Part shown: positions 20,812-29,346 of the stretch, piece by piece
How the letters are laid out: every line of letters begins with the position of its first letter
Numbering within the stretch: the stretch's first letter is position 1
Assembly: GCF_030035675.1 (NCBI RefSeq)
Contig: NC_084487.1
Span: 59,967,486 to 60,031,485 of the forward strand
From: Rhineura floridana
Lineage: Eukaryota; Chordata; Lepidosauria; Squamata; Rhineuridae
DNA length: 64,000 nt
Direction: 5' to 3'
Notes under the pieces: model-generated
Told to the model about the DNA's origin: nothing
Seen by the model: the letters and a program-made list of their open reading frames with translations, nothing else
The model's database searches: none
Program-made: the position numbers and the translations under genes

Positions 20812-20870
20812 CAATTTATTTATTTATTTATTATTTGAATTATATCCCACCCTTCCTTCCTCTATATCTT
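20812..20870 (-). mobile_element. LINE 3' tail fragment
   Basis: (TTTA)n followed by GAATTATATCCCACCCTTCC. In reverse this is the common GGAAGGGTGGGATATAATTC 3' end with an AAAT tail. Confidence 0.55.
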
Positions 20871-20937
20871 ATTTTATATAGACATAGATATACTCTTACA
20901 TACCAAAGGACAGCAGTACCCAATTATTAGGATCATC

Positions 20938-21012
20938 ATGATTGTAATCCTCTGCATACTTTCCTGGAAATAAGCACCACTGAATTCAGTGGTGCTTATT
21001 TCTAACTGTATT
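20938..21012. repeat. Short palindromic interspersed repeat
   Basis: TGTAATCCTCTGCATACTTT with AAATAAGCACCACTGAATTC mirrored by AGTGGTGCTTATTT. Same family as 15101-15191, one end decayed. Confidence 0.6.
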
Positions 21013-21161
21013 AAGTTCAACTTTGAGCTTTAAAAAAAGAACTTCAGCCAGAATACAATATTTTATATATTAATTAGAGATACAAACAGTCTTGCAAAGA
21101 AGTGCTACCATTTAAATTGCTAGGAACCCCATTAACCCTCATTCTCTAGCTCCCTCCATGT

Positions 21162-21293
21162 GAGGGGTGGCAAACCTGCCCCCCCACACGCCCTGATATA
21201 GATGAACTACAACTCCCATTATTTCTGAGCATTCTGGCTGATGGGAGTTTGAGTCCATCAGCATCTGGGGGAGGCACAGGTTAGCTATCCCTG
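21162..21293. mobile_element. hAT-type fold-back MITE, decayed
   Basis: GAGGGGTGGCAAACCTGCCC at the left and CAGGTTAGCTATCCCTG at the right, around GAACTACAACTCCCATT and its partner GATGGGAGTTTGAGTCC. The 8-bp duplication is no longer clear. Confidence 0.6.
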
Positions 21294-21564
21294 CTGTGTG
21301 CTAATATGTCACAAGCAAACCTGAAGGTCATCTCTCTCACTTGCCAGAGCAAGGAAGTACAGTCAATTACCCTGGTGCTCCAACAGACATTATAATTGCT
21401 CCTGCTCTGAAAATGTCCTGGAGTTGTGCTTCCCTGTGTTTCTCCTCCACGAGTGCTTCACTGCAGGTGTAGGGCTCTTCTGGATTACTCAGCCTTTTGT
21501 GTTTTTGATCTAGCAGGATAAATAAAGGATTCTGGTAAAAAATAGTTAAAAATAGAAGATGTAT

Positions 21565-21790
21565 TATCTCAGTGGTGGAGCACATGTTTTGCATGCCAAA
21601 GATCCTTGCTTCAGTCCCCAGCATCTACAAGTAGGGCTGGGAAAGACTCCTGTCTGGTTTGTTTATTACATTAATATCCTGACTTTCTGTCCAGACAACT
21701 GTAGAACCACTGCCAGTCAGTGTAGACAGTACTGCCTTGGATGGACCAATTGTGTGAGTCTGTAAAAGGCAGCTCTCTATGCTCCTAAGA
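21565..21790 (+). mobile_element. tRNA-derived SINE
   Basis: TTATCTCAGTGGTGGAGCAC (A box), GCTTCAGTCCCCAGCATCTA (B box), GTAGGGCTGGGAAAGACTCC, CACTGCCAGTCAGTGTAGAC and a tail AAGGCAGCTCTCTATGCTCC. About 50 bp in the middle (21655-21705) differ from the other copies. Confidence 0.75.
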
Positions 21791-22379
21791 AGATAATAGG
21801 GTAGAATTTTTTTTAAGAGTTTCACCTTTTATCTACTATAGTTAGGTTGCATGGTGTGAAATAACTACCTTTCAATTATGCAAGCATGAAGTATCTGTTC
21901 TGCTTGACTAAAATTCCTTTTTAGAGTTGGCACACCTGCAGGGTATAAACAAAGTTTAAACAATGTTGGCTAGAAATATGATTAAAAACAAGATTTAGAA
22001 TCGAAGACAGCTTTATAAAGTATATATTGTTGGACCCTGTTTGCAGTGAGGGTTGAGATGTGGTTTGAACTGGAGTAGACAGGATTTTTGTGGCAGAAGT
22101 AAAGTGGAAAATAAAAATTTCGTAAGCAAAAGAAGTGGTGTCTAATGAATAGCAAGTCTGCAAAGAGGAATTGAAATGGCCAATGTATCTGGCAGCATAT
22201 TGTACTGGCACTTTTTAGCAGCTGTTTATCTTGTTCCCTAATGTGCTTAATTTTATTTTGTTTGGAACTGAGGATTTTTTTTAGCTGATTGTAATCAGAA
22301 CTAAATAAAATAAAAATAATCAGAACTAAAAACTGCAACAAAAGTTTTGTGTCTCATCCCTGCTCTTTCTGATATATTT

Positions 22380-22590
22380 CTGGGGACTGCCCTTGCCGGG
22401 AAGATGAATGTATTTGGCTTTTAGATGTGAAGTTGTGGGGTTTTTTTAATGTTAAGTTTTCATTGTCTTAATTTTTTGTAATTTTTATGTTTTTTCTTAC
22501 TTGTATTTTGTGTGTGCGCATATTTTTTGTGATCCACCTTGGGGACCTTTTTGGCCAAAAGGCAGCATAGAATAAACAATAACATAGCAT
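22380..22590 (+). mobile_element. LINE 3' UTR and end
   Basis: A T-rich 3' UTR followed by TGATCCACCTTGGGGACCTT and AAGGCAGCATAGAATAAACA, the usual 'cacctTgggga...ggcagyataNaaat' LINE ending. No ORF is left. Confidence 0.6.
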
Positions 22591-22640
22591 CTACCTGCAC
22601 AGTGACAGCAATAGATACACTTAGTATACTTAGTTTAGAC

Positions 22641-22761
22641 CAGGGATAGGAAACCTGTGCTGCTCAGATGTTTTGGACTTCAGCTCCCATCAGCCCCATC
22701 CAGGGATTATGGGAGATGGAGTCAAACAACATATGGAGAGCCGCAGGTTCGCCATCTCTTG
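22641..22761. mobile_element. hAT-type fold-back MITE
   Basis: CAGGGATAGGAAACCTGTGC mirrored by GCAGGTTCGCCATCTCTTG, with inner TCAGCTCCCATCAGCCCC and TATGGGAGATGGAGTC. The target duplication has decayed. Confidence 0.65.
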
Positions 22762-24323
22762 ATTGGACACTCAGTAGCTCTCATGCAGCTGCTGTGTCCC
22801 CAGGTGTTCAAAAGCCAGCCAGTGGATTTGCAAGGATGGTGTGAAGGTGCCAGTTGTATGAACTGACATCTCCATATGAAGAGTAATACATACAGCTCTC
22901 ATGTTTGTTCAAATCAGGGTAGACCCTCATATTACCCCTTATAAGAGATGCCAGTTCTTACTATTGGCACTGTTGGGTGAGTGCTTCCAGGTTGTAAACT
23001 GCACTGCGATTTTTCGGCTTCTCTGTGTCAGGAGTAGGCATAGTTCAGACTTGGTGGTCTTGCTCTGTCTTTTATTTTTTTTAGTAAGGCGAGCCCTAGG
23101 ATCCTCCATCCGGAGCCAAAGAAGGCAGAGATTTGCATAAAATTTGCATATGCTAATTTATGTGTATAAAAACATATAATTAGTATCATTTAATAGAAGT
23201 GCAATATATTTGATGGGCAACTTCATGACTGCTCCCCCTTTTCATTGCTCTTTATCTTGAAGCTGGCTAGAGCCAGCTCCTCTTCAAATAGAGGGCTATT
23301 CTCTGTAAAGGATGACACATGACAACCCTGGTCGCAAAATGGAGCAGTCCAAGATGGTCAGGAGGATAGATATCACCAAAAATATTCTGCATTGGTGTCC
23401 ACCTATAGCGTGTGCTTACCAATTCCCTCCCACCAAGCAGTATCACTCACTCACTCATATCAGACCACCACGTAAGCATTACACAACACAGTACCAGACA
23501 CACAGGCCACGAGTACCCTTCTGAACTGTATAATGAAGTAGAATGGTCAGTGAGAAGCTGGGGTAAACATGTATTGTAAATTGCATAATCAAATCTATTT
23601 GGAGAAGGCTGCTAAAGCGGTATATAAAAAGAATCACTTCCAATTTGTGGGAAGAGATATATTATAACAAGCAAAGATTAATTGCAAATAGTAGTAATCT
23701 GCATTCATTTGGCATTGATTTAGTTATTATAATTATTTTATTCTTTTTTGTGTTGTATTTTTTCTGTTCTGTTCAGTGCAACAGCTACTTCCAGATTGCT
23801 AATTATGAGTATAATCTGTAAATTGGGAAACGTGTTCACTTTGGCCCATCGGTCACAGCACTGCTCATTTACAAACACTGATGTTACTACACAGGGAGAA
23901 GTGGGGGAGGAAATACTTTGGCATGCTTTTAAGCTTATACTGCTCAGTCCCATGATAGCCCGTATATGAAAACTGCTCGGCGTATTTTCTTGCTAAGTTA
24001 TCTGGTCTGTTTTGCTAGGCAGCCTTGGGAGGTGAATGGGAAGGGGAGATCTTTAGCTACAAAGAGAAAAGAAGAACTTGGTAAATGTTGCTCTGCAGAT
24101 GGTAAAATTGCGATTACATGGTTGCCAGAATGTTTGCCTTTCCGGAATGAGTGCAAATAAAGCTGTGAATATCAGGCAGCCAAGCATTTCCTAATGACAA
24201 ACCGCTCTCAATGTATAACTTGCAATGTATGGTCTACAAAGGCGCTAACTTTTATTAACAACGCTTCCCTGAAGATTAAAAAAGAGATCTATCTTAGCTA
24301 ATTGAAAATGTTTTTAATTGCAG

Positions 24324-24433
24324 CTGCAGAGTTGGGCTTCCTCAGCAGCCCCAGCATGCATGGAATCAGCATAGCACTAACATCGCTGGTGACTCTTTTT
24401 ATTGGCTTTATTTTGGGAGCTCTGTGCTGGAAG
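24324..24433 (+). CDS. KITLG: KITLG exon 7 (transmembrane exon)
   Basis: An exon of 110 nt, phase 1 in, phase 0 out; the donor is GTGAGA. After a split Pro codon the peptide reads [12 protein letters not shown] and then a hydrophobic helix of about 22 residues beginning [13 protein letters not shown] and ending ALCWK. This is the single-pass transmembrane segment that holds KITLG in the plasma membrane. Chicken has GISIALTSL at the same place, as I recall. I used the first AG after the pyrimidine tract (24322-24323) as acceptor. An alternative AG at 24328-24329 would also be phase-incompatible with exon 6. Confidence 0.94.
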
Positions 24434-24454
24434 GTGAGAAATACCAAATGTAAC

Positions 24455-24745
24455 TGCTGTTTATTTTATTTTACTATTTATAAAAATACTTATACACCAC
24501 AATTTCATTAAAAAATGTCAGAGCAGTGTATAATAAATATGCATGCATACAGTTAAAAACCACATAAAATCAAGATAATAGATAACTGGCTAACAGTAAC
24601 ATAATTTTTTCTCTAATTGTCTGCATAAGCCTGGCAGCATAGAAAAGTTTTCAGCAAATGTTTAAAAATTAATACTGACGATGCCTGCCGAATCTCTGTT
24701 GGAAGAGAATTCCACAAACTGGGCCAATAACAGTAAAGGTTCAGT
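24455..24745 (-). mobile_element. LINE 3' fragment, reverse
   Basis: In reverse, AGAGATTCGGCAGGCATCGT precedes an ORF2-end-like stretch. The + strand has GGAAGAGAATTCCACAAACT (reverse of 'LWNSLP') and a 3' end near TATAAAAATACTTATACACC. Diverged. Confidence 0.5.
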
Positions 24746-24856
24746 TTTGTGTTTATATCAGATGAGTCTCATCAACTCATGGGACCACCAACGGCACTTC
24801 TACAGAAGAGGGGGGGGTTGAAACCAAACCCGTTGGCCTTGTTCATTCATTATGCT

Positions 24857-25116
24857 GATCCAAACCATGGCTTTGTGAGAATGAGCAGGCATGCAGGTAC
24901 CCAAACAACAAATTGTGGTTGTTTTACTCCTTCTCCAGTCCTGCTGCTTCCATACTATCCAGGTCTCAACCATAGTTTGGCTTAGCATTATAGTCTTCAA
25001 ACAAATCATGAGCAGTAAACCAAGAACAAATCTTGGTTACAGCTGTGGTTTGTTGGGAGTAAGAGAAACCATGAACCCAGGTTTCCTTAGCACTAAGTCA
25101 AACCATGGCTTGGATC
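24857..25116. mobile_element. Non-autonomous DNA element with AACCATGG ends
   Basis: GATCCAAACCATGGCTTTG at the left and CAAACCATGGCTTGGATC at the right are inverted. Internal CAACCATAGTTTGG and CTGTGGTTTGTTGG motifs repeat the same theme. No ORF or clear target duplication. Confidence 0.5.
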
Positions 25117-26074
25117 TGGATAGCAGCAGGCAGCAGGAGAGGTGTGAGATGAACTTGAGTTTTGCTCTGGGTTGCTGTATGCTTGCTTATTCTTGCTAAG
25201 CTATAGCTATTATCTTTATTGGATTGGGCTAACTGAAATTCACAACGTTATGAGAAAACTCTTTAAAGAAGAGTCCAGGTTGTGATAAGATGTACGAAAT
25301 GCTGCAGTAGTGCATTATTCGATGTTTCAAATTTGTGTGTTATGTTGGCACATTAAAAAAACTGAAATTGAAATAAACAAACAGGATTATGAAGTAGCAG
25401 GGCACTACTGCCCTTTTTGTGAAAGGCCTATATGAGCACTCCTGCCCTGTGGTTTTACAAGGAATCTTTCAGCTCCTTAAAAACAAAAGCTGCTCTTGGG
25501 GACCAATCCTATTCCTACTTGGTTGGTTGAGGGGGCCCTAGGAAGTGGCAGAGGTGCTACTCTGTCAGCATGGAGGGGGAGGGATGACATGTACATATCC
25601 CACTGGTGATTTTTCCAGCAGCAAAATGGAGGAAAGGGTGGTGGTGTCAGGGTGGGCATTGATTTGCTCCTTCAAAAGTCTCCTCATTTCCCCAACACAC
25701 CCTCCAGAATAGTTCTACCCCAGGCCTGGGACAGGCATATATAAGCCCCTCCTCTTGCAATGGGAGGGAAGATGGAATAGGTGACCCCCACCCCATCTCC
25801 TGGCCTGGAATCAGCAAACCAACAGCTCTGCAGTGGTGGTTCCACCAGCGGACCTCTTCCTTATTACCACTGTAAGTGACCCTTAGAATTACTTTGCCCA
25901 TCACTATTGTGGCTAATGAGCACTTTGCCAGTGGACAAAAGGCTAATTTTACTATACTGAAAAGGTTCCTTATTTCAACCCCCACTCCCAGCTATGATTG
26001 TCTTCATTGCCAAAGAACAGATAGACCTTTTACCCTGGGCTTTGACCCCTGAAATGTGATGTTTCAAAGTTGTA

Positions 26075-26145
26075 TTTTATGTTGTTGTAACCTGCCCTGG
26101 GACCTCAGGGTAAAATGTGGATGATGATGATGATGATGATGATAA
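26075..26145 (+). mobile_element. LINE 3' end with (GAT)n tail
   Basis: GTTGTAACCTGCCCTGGGAC, CAGGGTAAAATGTGG, then eight GAT units. Resembles the ends of CR1/L2 LINEs that terminate in short tandem units. Confidence 0.6.
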
Positions 26146-26441
26146 ACAAGAACTCTGCCAATTTTTAGACAAAACTCTAGCCACCTGTGCAGTTTAAAAG
26201 ATTTACCCTTTCCACTTTCTAGGTTCACCCTCGTTACTAAAATAATTTCTGAAACTATGACCCCACAATTCCAGATCATATGCATAAAACTATACAAAAC
26301 AAGCTACTACTTTAATAGAGGCTTGGTATCATTGTTTACATTTACTTTCTGTGATATGTATAACATGATAGCTAGTGCATTGGAACCCATATTGGTAAAA
26401 AAAAAAATTTTTAAAAATGTTTGCTCATTTATACTGTAAGG

Positions 26442-26579
26442 CAGCCTTTCCCAACCGGTGTGCCTCCAGATGTTGTTGGACCACAATTCCCATCTTTCCT
26501 GACCATTGGCAATGCTGGCTGAGGCTGATGGGAGTTGTGGTCCAACAACATCTGGAAGCACACTGGTTGGGAAAGGCTG
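26442..26579. mobile_element. hAT-type fold-back MITE, family B
   Basis: Starts CAGCCTTTCCCAACCGGTGT and ends with the complement TTGGGAAAGGCTG; inner arms are GATGTTGTTGGACCACAA and partner. Exact 8-bp duplication CTGTAAGG (26434-26441 and 26580-26587). Other family B copies are 40352-40482 and 58734-58841. Confidence 0.88.
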
Positions 26580-26662
26580 CTGTAAGGCATCTAATAGCTA
26601 CTAATCATGAAGGTTTTGTATTATTTCCAATATGAGGCAAAATGCTTTTGCATAACAGAGTT

Positions 26663-26790
26663 CATGAGCGGGTGAGTGCTATTGGGCTCATGTCCTTCCC
26701 AAGGGCATCTGGTTGGCCACTTTGGAAACAGAATGCAGAACTAGATGTACCTTTGGTCTGATCCACCAAGGCTGCTCTTATGTTCTAATG
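26663..26790 (+). mobile_element. SINE-like repeat abutting KITLG exon 8
   Basis: GGGCATCTGGTTGGCCACTT, CTAGATGTACCTTTGGTCTG, and a tail CTGCTCTTATGTTCTAATG that ends at 26790. Same family as 530-720. Only CTATTTTCCCACAG separates it from exon 8, so its tail supplies part of the acceptor region, including a CTAAT branch-point-like site. Confidence 0.75.
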
Positions 26791-26804
26791 CTATTTTCCC
26801 ACAG

Positions 26805-26881
26805 AAAACAACCCGCAAACACATACCAGAAAGTTACCAGGCTACAGAATCTAACATCTGCCAAGAGGATAATGAAATAAG
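26805..26881 (+). CDS. KITLG: KITLG exon 8 (cytoplasmic tail)
   Basis: An exon of 77 nt, phase 0 in, phase 2 out. The acceptor is TTTTCCCACAG; the donor GTATTT is weaker than the others. It encodes KTTRKHIPESYQATES, then NICQEDNEI and the first two bases of a Ser codon finished by exon 9. EDNEIS is unchanged in KITLG from birds to mammals as I recall. The basic start (KTTRKH) follows the membrane helix and fits the positive-inside rule for the cytoplasmic side. The exon is flanked at 14 nt and about 4 nt by mobile elements (SINE tail upstream, LINE tail downstream). Confidence 0.94.
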
Positions 26882-26885
26882 GTAT

Positions 26886-26955
26886 TTTTATTTGTTTGTT
26901 TATTTATTAGATTTATAGCCCGCCCTTCCTCCCAGTAGGAGCCCAGGGTGACATT
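26886..26955 (-). mobile_element. LINE 3' end abutting the exon 8 donor
   Basis: Right after the donor come A/T-rich TTTATTTGTTTGTTTATTTA and then AGCCCGCCCTTCCTCCCAGT and AGGAGCCCAGGGTGA. In reverse this is the common LINE ending with an AAAT-type tail. The tail reaches within a few bases of the 5' splice site. Confidence 0.65.
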
Positions 26956-27156
26956 TTTATTTTTTTATGGGTCATTGTGAAAAATGTAAACTAATTGCAT
27001 CTTTTGACCATCCAGAACACACTCCTCAAGTCCAAATAATATCTGTTGTTGTAGATCTGGTCACAAAATACACCTGAGAGAAAACTCTGAGACATGTCTC
27101 ATATACTCCTGTGCTATGTTCCATTAAGACTCCAGTCCTAAACTTACTTTCTAGGG

Positions 27157-27281
27157 CAGAGATGAGGAATATTTGGTTGCTGAACTACAGCTCCCATCAA
27201 CCCTAGCAGCCATGGCCAATAACCAAGGATGGTGGGAATTGTAGTCAGCAACATCTGAAGGGCCAGAGGTTCTCACACCTG
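27157..27281. mobile_element. hAT-type fold-back MITE
   Basis: CAGAGATGAGGAATATTTGG and CAGAGGTTCTCACACCTG ends, inner CTACAGCTCCCATCAACC and GGTGGGAATTGTAGTC. The flanking octamers (TTCTAGGG / TGCTAACG) agree only partly, as expected for an old insertion. Confidence 0.6.
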
Positions 27282-27289
27282 TGCTAACG

Positions 27290-27343
27290 AGTAACACAGT
27301 GGGGCTTATTCCTGAGTAGATATGCATAGGATTGTGCTATAAG
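27290..27343. repeat. Palindromic repeat, half copy
   Basis: GTGGGGCTTATTCCTGAGTA, then GATATGCATAGGATTG. This is one half of the palindromic repeat seen complete at 27419-27506. Confidence 0.5.
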
Positions 27344-27418
27344 ATTGCAAAGTGAAGGACTGGAAAGTCAAAGAAAAAGTCTGTGGCCCCCTAATTATGT
27401 CCACACAGACTCCAAATT

Positions 27419-27506
27419 TACTGCAGTCCTATGCATATCTACTCAGAAATGAGGCCCACTTAATTCAGTAGGGTTTACTCCTAGGAAACGGTATAATATC
27501 ACAGCC
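27419..27506. repeat. Short palindromic interspersed repeat
   Basis: CTGCAGTCCTATGCATATCT, AGAAATGAGGCCCACTTAAT, mirrored by AGTAGGGTTTACTCCTAGG. Same family as 3043-3249. Confidence 0.6.
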
Positions 27507-27596
27507 TTTGTTGTTTTAACTCAGAGGGGTCACTCTTCTTCTATAATCTTAAGAGCAGAAAAGCTTCTCTTTCATACAATTTTGCTCAGAGTTGGA

Positions 27597-27701
27597 AAAG
27601 TTACTTTTTTGAACTACAACTCCTATCAGCCCCAGCCAGCATGCCCACTGGATTGGGCTGATGGGAGTTGTAGTTCAAAAAAGTAACTTTTCCAAGCTCT
27701 G
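27597..27701. mobile_element. hAT-type fold-back MITE, family A
   Basis: CAGAGTTGGAAAAGTTACTT mirrored by AAGTAACTTTTCCAAGCTCT. Exact 8-bp duplication ATTTTGCT (27589-27596 and 27702-27709). It sits 150 bp upstream of KITLG exon 9. Confidence 0.85.
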
Positions 27702-27851
27702 ATTTTGCTTTAACTTAAGTCAGTGAACCTCCTATGGTGTTTCTCTGCAAATGGATGCTTTTCTTTCTCGACCTGGATTCTTTTACATGTGTTACAACTG
27801 ATTGCCTCCCAATATGATGAAAAAGCACTTTGGTTTTTGTTTGCTTTTCAG

Positions 27852-27891
27852 TATGCTGCAGCAAAAAGAGAAGATGCTTCTACAGGTGTAG
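27852..27891 (+). CDS. KITLG: KITLG exon 9, coding part and stop
   Basis: The acceptor GCTTTTCAG is followed by T, which completes the Ser codon started in exon 8. Then MLQQKEKMLLQV and a TAG stop at 27889-27891. Chicken ends MLQQKEKEHLQV and human MLQEKEREFQEV as I recall. The final Val is conserved and matters for surface transport of the mammalian protein. The exon continues as 3' UTR to 27933, where a strong donor GTAAGT follows. The short length is typical for this gene. Confidence 0.94.
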
Positions 27892-27933
27892 CGGTTGCTT
27901 TTTTAATATACACTGTTACTGTTTCACATCTGG
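27892..27933 (+). other. KITLG: KITLG 3' UTR, part in exon 9
   Basis: The 42 nt between the stop codon and the splice donor. It contains ACACTGTTACTGTTTC, which resembles the recalled human AACACTGTTACTTTCG at the same place. At 42 nt the stop lies closer to the last junction than the usual 50-55 nt threshold for nonsense-mediated decay. Confidence 0.85.
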
Positions 27934-28249
27934 GTAAGTTCTGAAAAAGACAAATTTGAGTTGCTCACCAACTTTTCCTAATGATTGGCCTGTTGAAATG
28001 TATAGTAACTATTTCCTAAGGTTTCTTTTTTAAAACTATAAGCCAACAGTCTTTTAATATGGCCACTTTATTAACAATGAAGTCACAGACTACAAAAGTA
28101 AGCCCTTTAATTCCCCTTTAGAGAGGTATTCAGGTCAGGAGGTAGTAAGTTATTTCATGAGAGTTCTGAGCCCCAGTGCTCTCCTAAAGGCACAACTTGT
28201 GTCCTTGTGTCTGAGACTGGAATTTCATCTAGTGCTGGCACTCCTCTAA

Positions 28250-28385
28250 GAATGCCCGTAGAGCATCTATTTTGCATCCAGGAGGACCAGGTTCAGTCCC
28301 CAGCATCTACAGATAGGGCTAGGAATATCACCTGCCTAAAACACTAGAGAACTGCCACCAGACAGAGTTGATGACAATACTAAGG
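28250..28385 (+). mobile_element. tRNA-derived SINE, decayed
   Basis: GTAGAGCATCTATTTTGCAT, CCAGGTTCAGTCCCCAGCAT (B box) and GATAGGGCTAGGAATATCAC, then GAGAACTGCCACCAGACAGA. The 3' tail is missing. Confidence 0.65.
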
Positions 28386-28625
28386 TGCAGGGAGGCAAAT
28401 GCAGCACCCAGTGAAGGGAGGTTTAAGCTTTCCTTCCACTAGCTACAGTATCTCTGAAAATCCATCCCCATGGCCGTTTTACAGTTTGCAGCAATTATTA
28501 CTTTTCCTAATGTAAATTGCCAAACCAGGGCAAGTGGGTGGGATTCGCCAATATCACAGCTCAGGAGGGAAGGCTTAAACCTCCCTTCACTGTCGGCTGC
28601 ATTCCTGAAGACAATCCCACCCGCC
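28386..28625. mobile_element. Fold-back DNA element
   Basis: Inverted arms at 28398-28437 (CAAATGCAGCACCCAGTGAA, GGGAGGTTTAAGC) and 28567-28606 (GCTTAAACCTCCCTTCACTG, TCGGCTGCATTCCTG). About 130 bp lie between them. Family and target duplication not determined. Confidence 0.55.
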
Positions 28626-28642
28626 GCCATCCACACCTGGTA

Positions 28643-28870
28643 CAGTAGGGCCCCACTCATACGGCAGGTTCCGTTCTGGACCGCCGCTGTAAAGTGAAAT
28701 CCGCCATAAAGTGGAACTCATTGACTAACATTGTCTAAAATGGTGGCCGATGCCCAAAAAATGCCGTAAAAGTGGACCAAGCGCCGTAGGAGTGGGGCCT
28801 TTCTGCAATTGACAACCACTGTATCGGTGGAATGTTGCAAAGCAGAGCGCAGCAAAGCGGGGCCCTACTG
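28643..28870. mobile_element. Tc1/mariner-class MITE (Tigger-like ends)
   Basis: Ends CAGTAGGGCCCC and GGGGCCCTACTG are perfect inverted repeats flanked by TA on both sides (28641-28642, 28871-28872). TA duplication and CAGTA-G-CCC ends fit pogo/Tigger elements. The inside is CpG-rich (CCGCCGCTGTAAAGTGAAAT) and has no ORF. Confidence 0.75.
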
Positions 28871-29075
28871 TATTTACTTTTTAAATAATCATAACTTAAT
28901 TGTTAAGCATGTCTAGGGTTGAGTTTTTGACAATATAAGGCTAAGTTGGCCAATGTGTTTCAAATGTGAGCTGAGCTGATGTTTAAGATTTCAAATGTAC
29001 ATAAAACTAGAGGTCTGCAGCCAAGGTTTTTGCTGATAAATACCGTAATACACAGAGTGTACATAGGAACGTACA

Positions 29076-29136
29076 TGCTCACACACGCACACACACACAC
29101 TCTCCCTCTCTCACACACACACTCACACACATTGCT
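29076..29136. repeat. CA/CT-rich microsatellite
   Basis: An interrupted run of CACA and TCTC units, partly overlapping the start of the unassigned repeat at 29119. Confidence 0.85.
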
Positions 29137-29346
29137 TTTCCCCACATTACACTGAACAGAGGTACAGTGTCTCTACATGTGTGCAAGTATTTTTGTGAGA
29201 ATGTACACTTGTTGATTTGTACAGCTCAAGTATTGTGTACAGAGGTACAGACTGTATACTTGCAAAATGTTACAAGTGAATAACTGTATGAATATATAGC
29301 TCAACTATATGTATACACAGGCACACAGATTGCACACTTGAATGTA
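29119..29346 (+). repeat. Unassigned interspersed repeat, copy 1
   Basis: Matches the reverse complement of 60623-60852 over its whole length. Landmarks are CATTACACTGAACA, TGTCTCTACA, ACTTGTTGATTTGTACAGCT, ATTGTGTACAGAGG and GTGAATAACTGTA. Within it, two units of about 75 bp share a pattern: GTGA(A/G)AATGT...TAGCTCAA...TACACAG...ACACTTG. Not matched to any family I know. Confidence 0.65.

Larger units (their letters stand above)
18679..24323 (+). other. KITLG: KITLG intron 6
   Basis: Starts GTAAGT and ends AATTGCAG. It holds a 5S-derived SINE, LINE pieces, a tRNA-derived SINE and fold-back elements, listed separately. In 19330-20810 (apart from a TAA/CAA-rich patch near 19801-19830) and 22770-24320 I recognise nothing. 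Confidence 0.85.
24434..26804 (+). other. KITLG: KITLG intron 7
   Basis: Starts GTGAGA and ends TTTTCCCACAG. Contains a LINE piece, two fold-back elements and a SINE that ends only 14 nt before exon 8. In 25120-26070 I see no recognisable feature. Confidence 0.88.

Noticed and set aside
24328-24433. Alternative exon 7 start after the second AG (24328-24329)
   Set aside because: Exon 6 leaves one base; this start would shift the frame against AELGF and the membrane helix.
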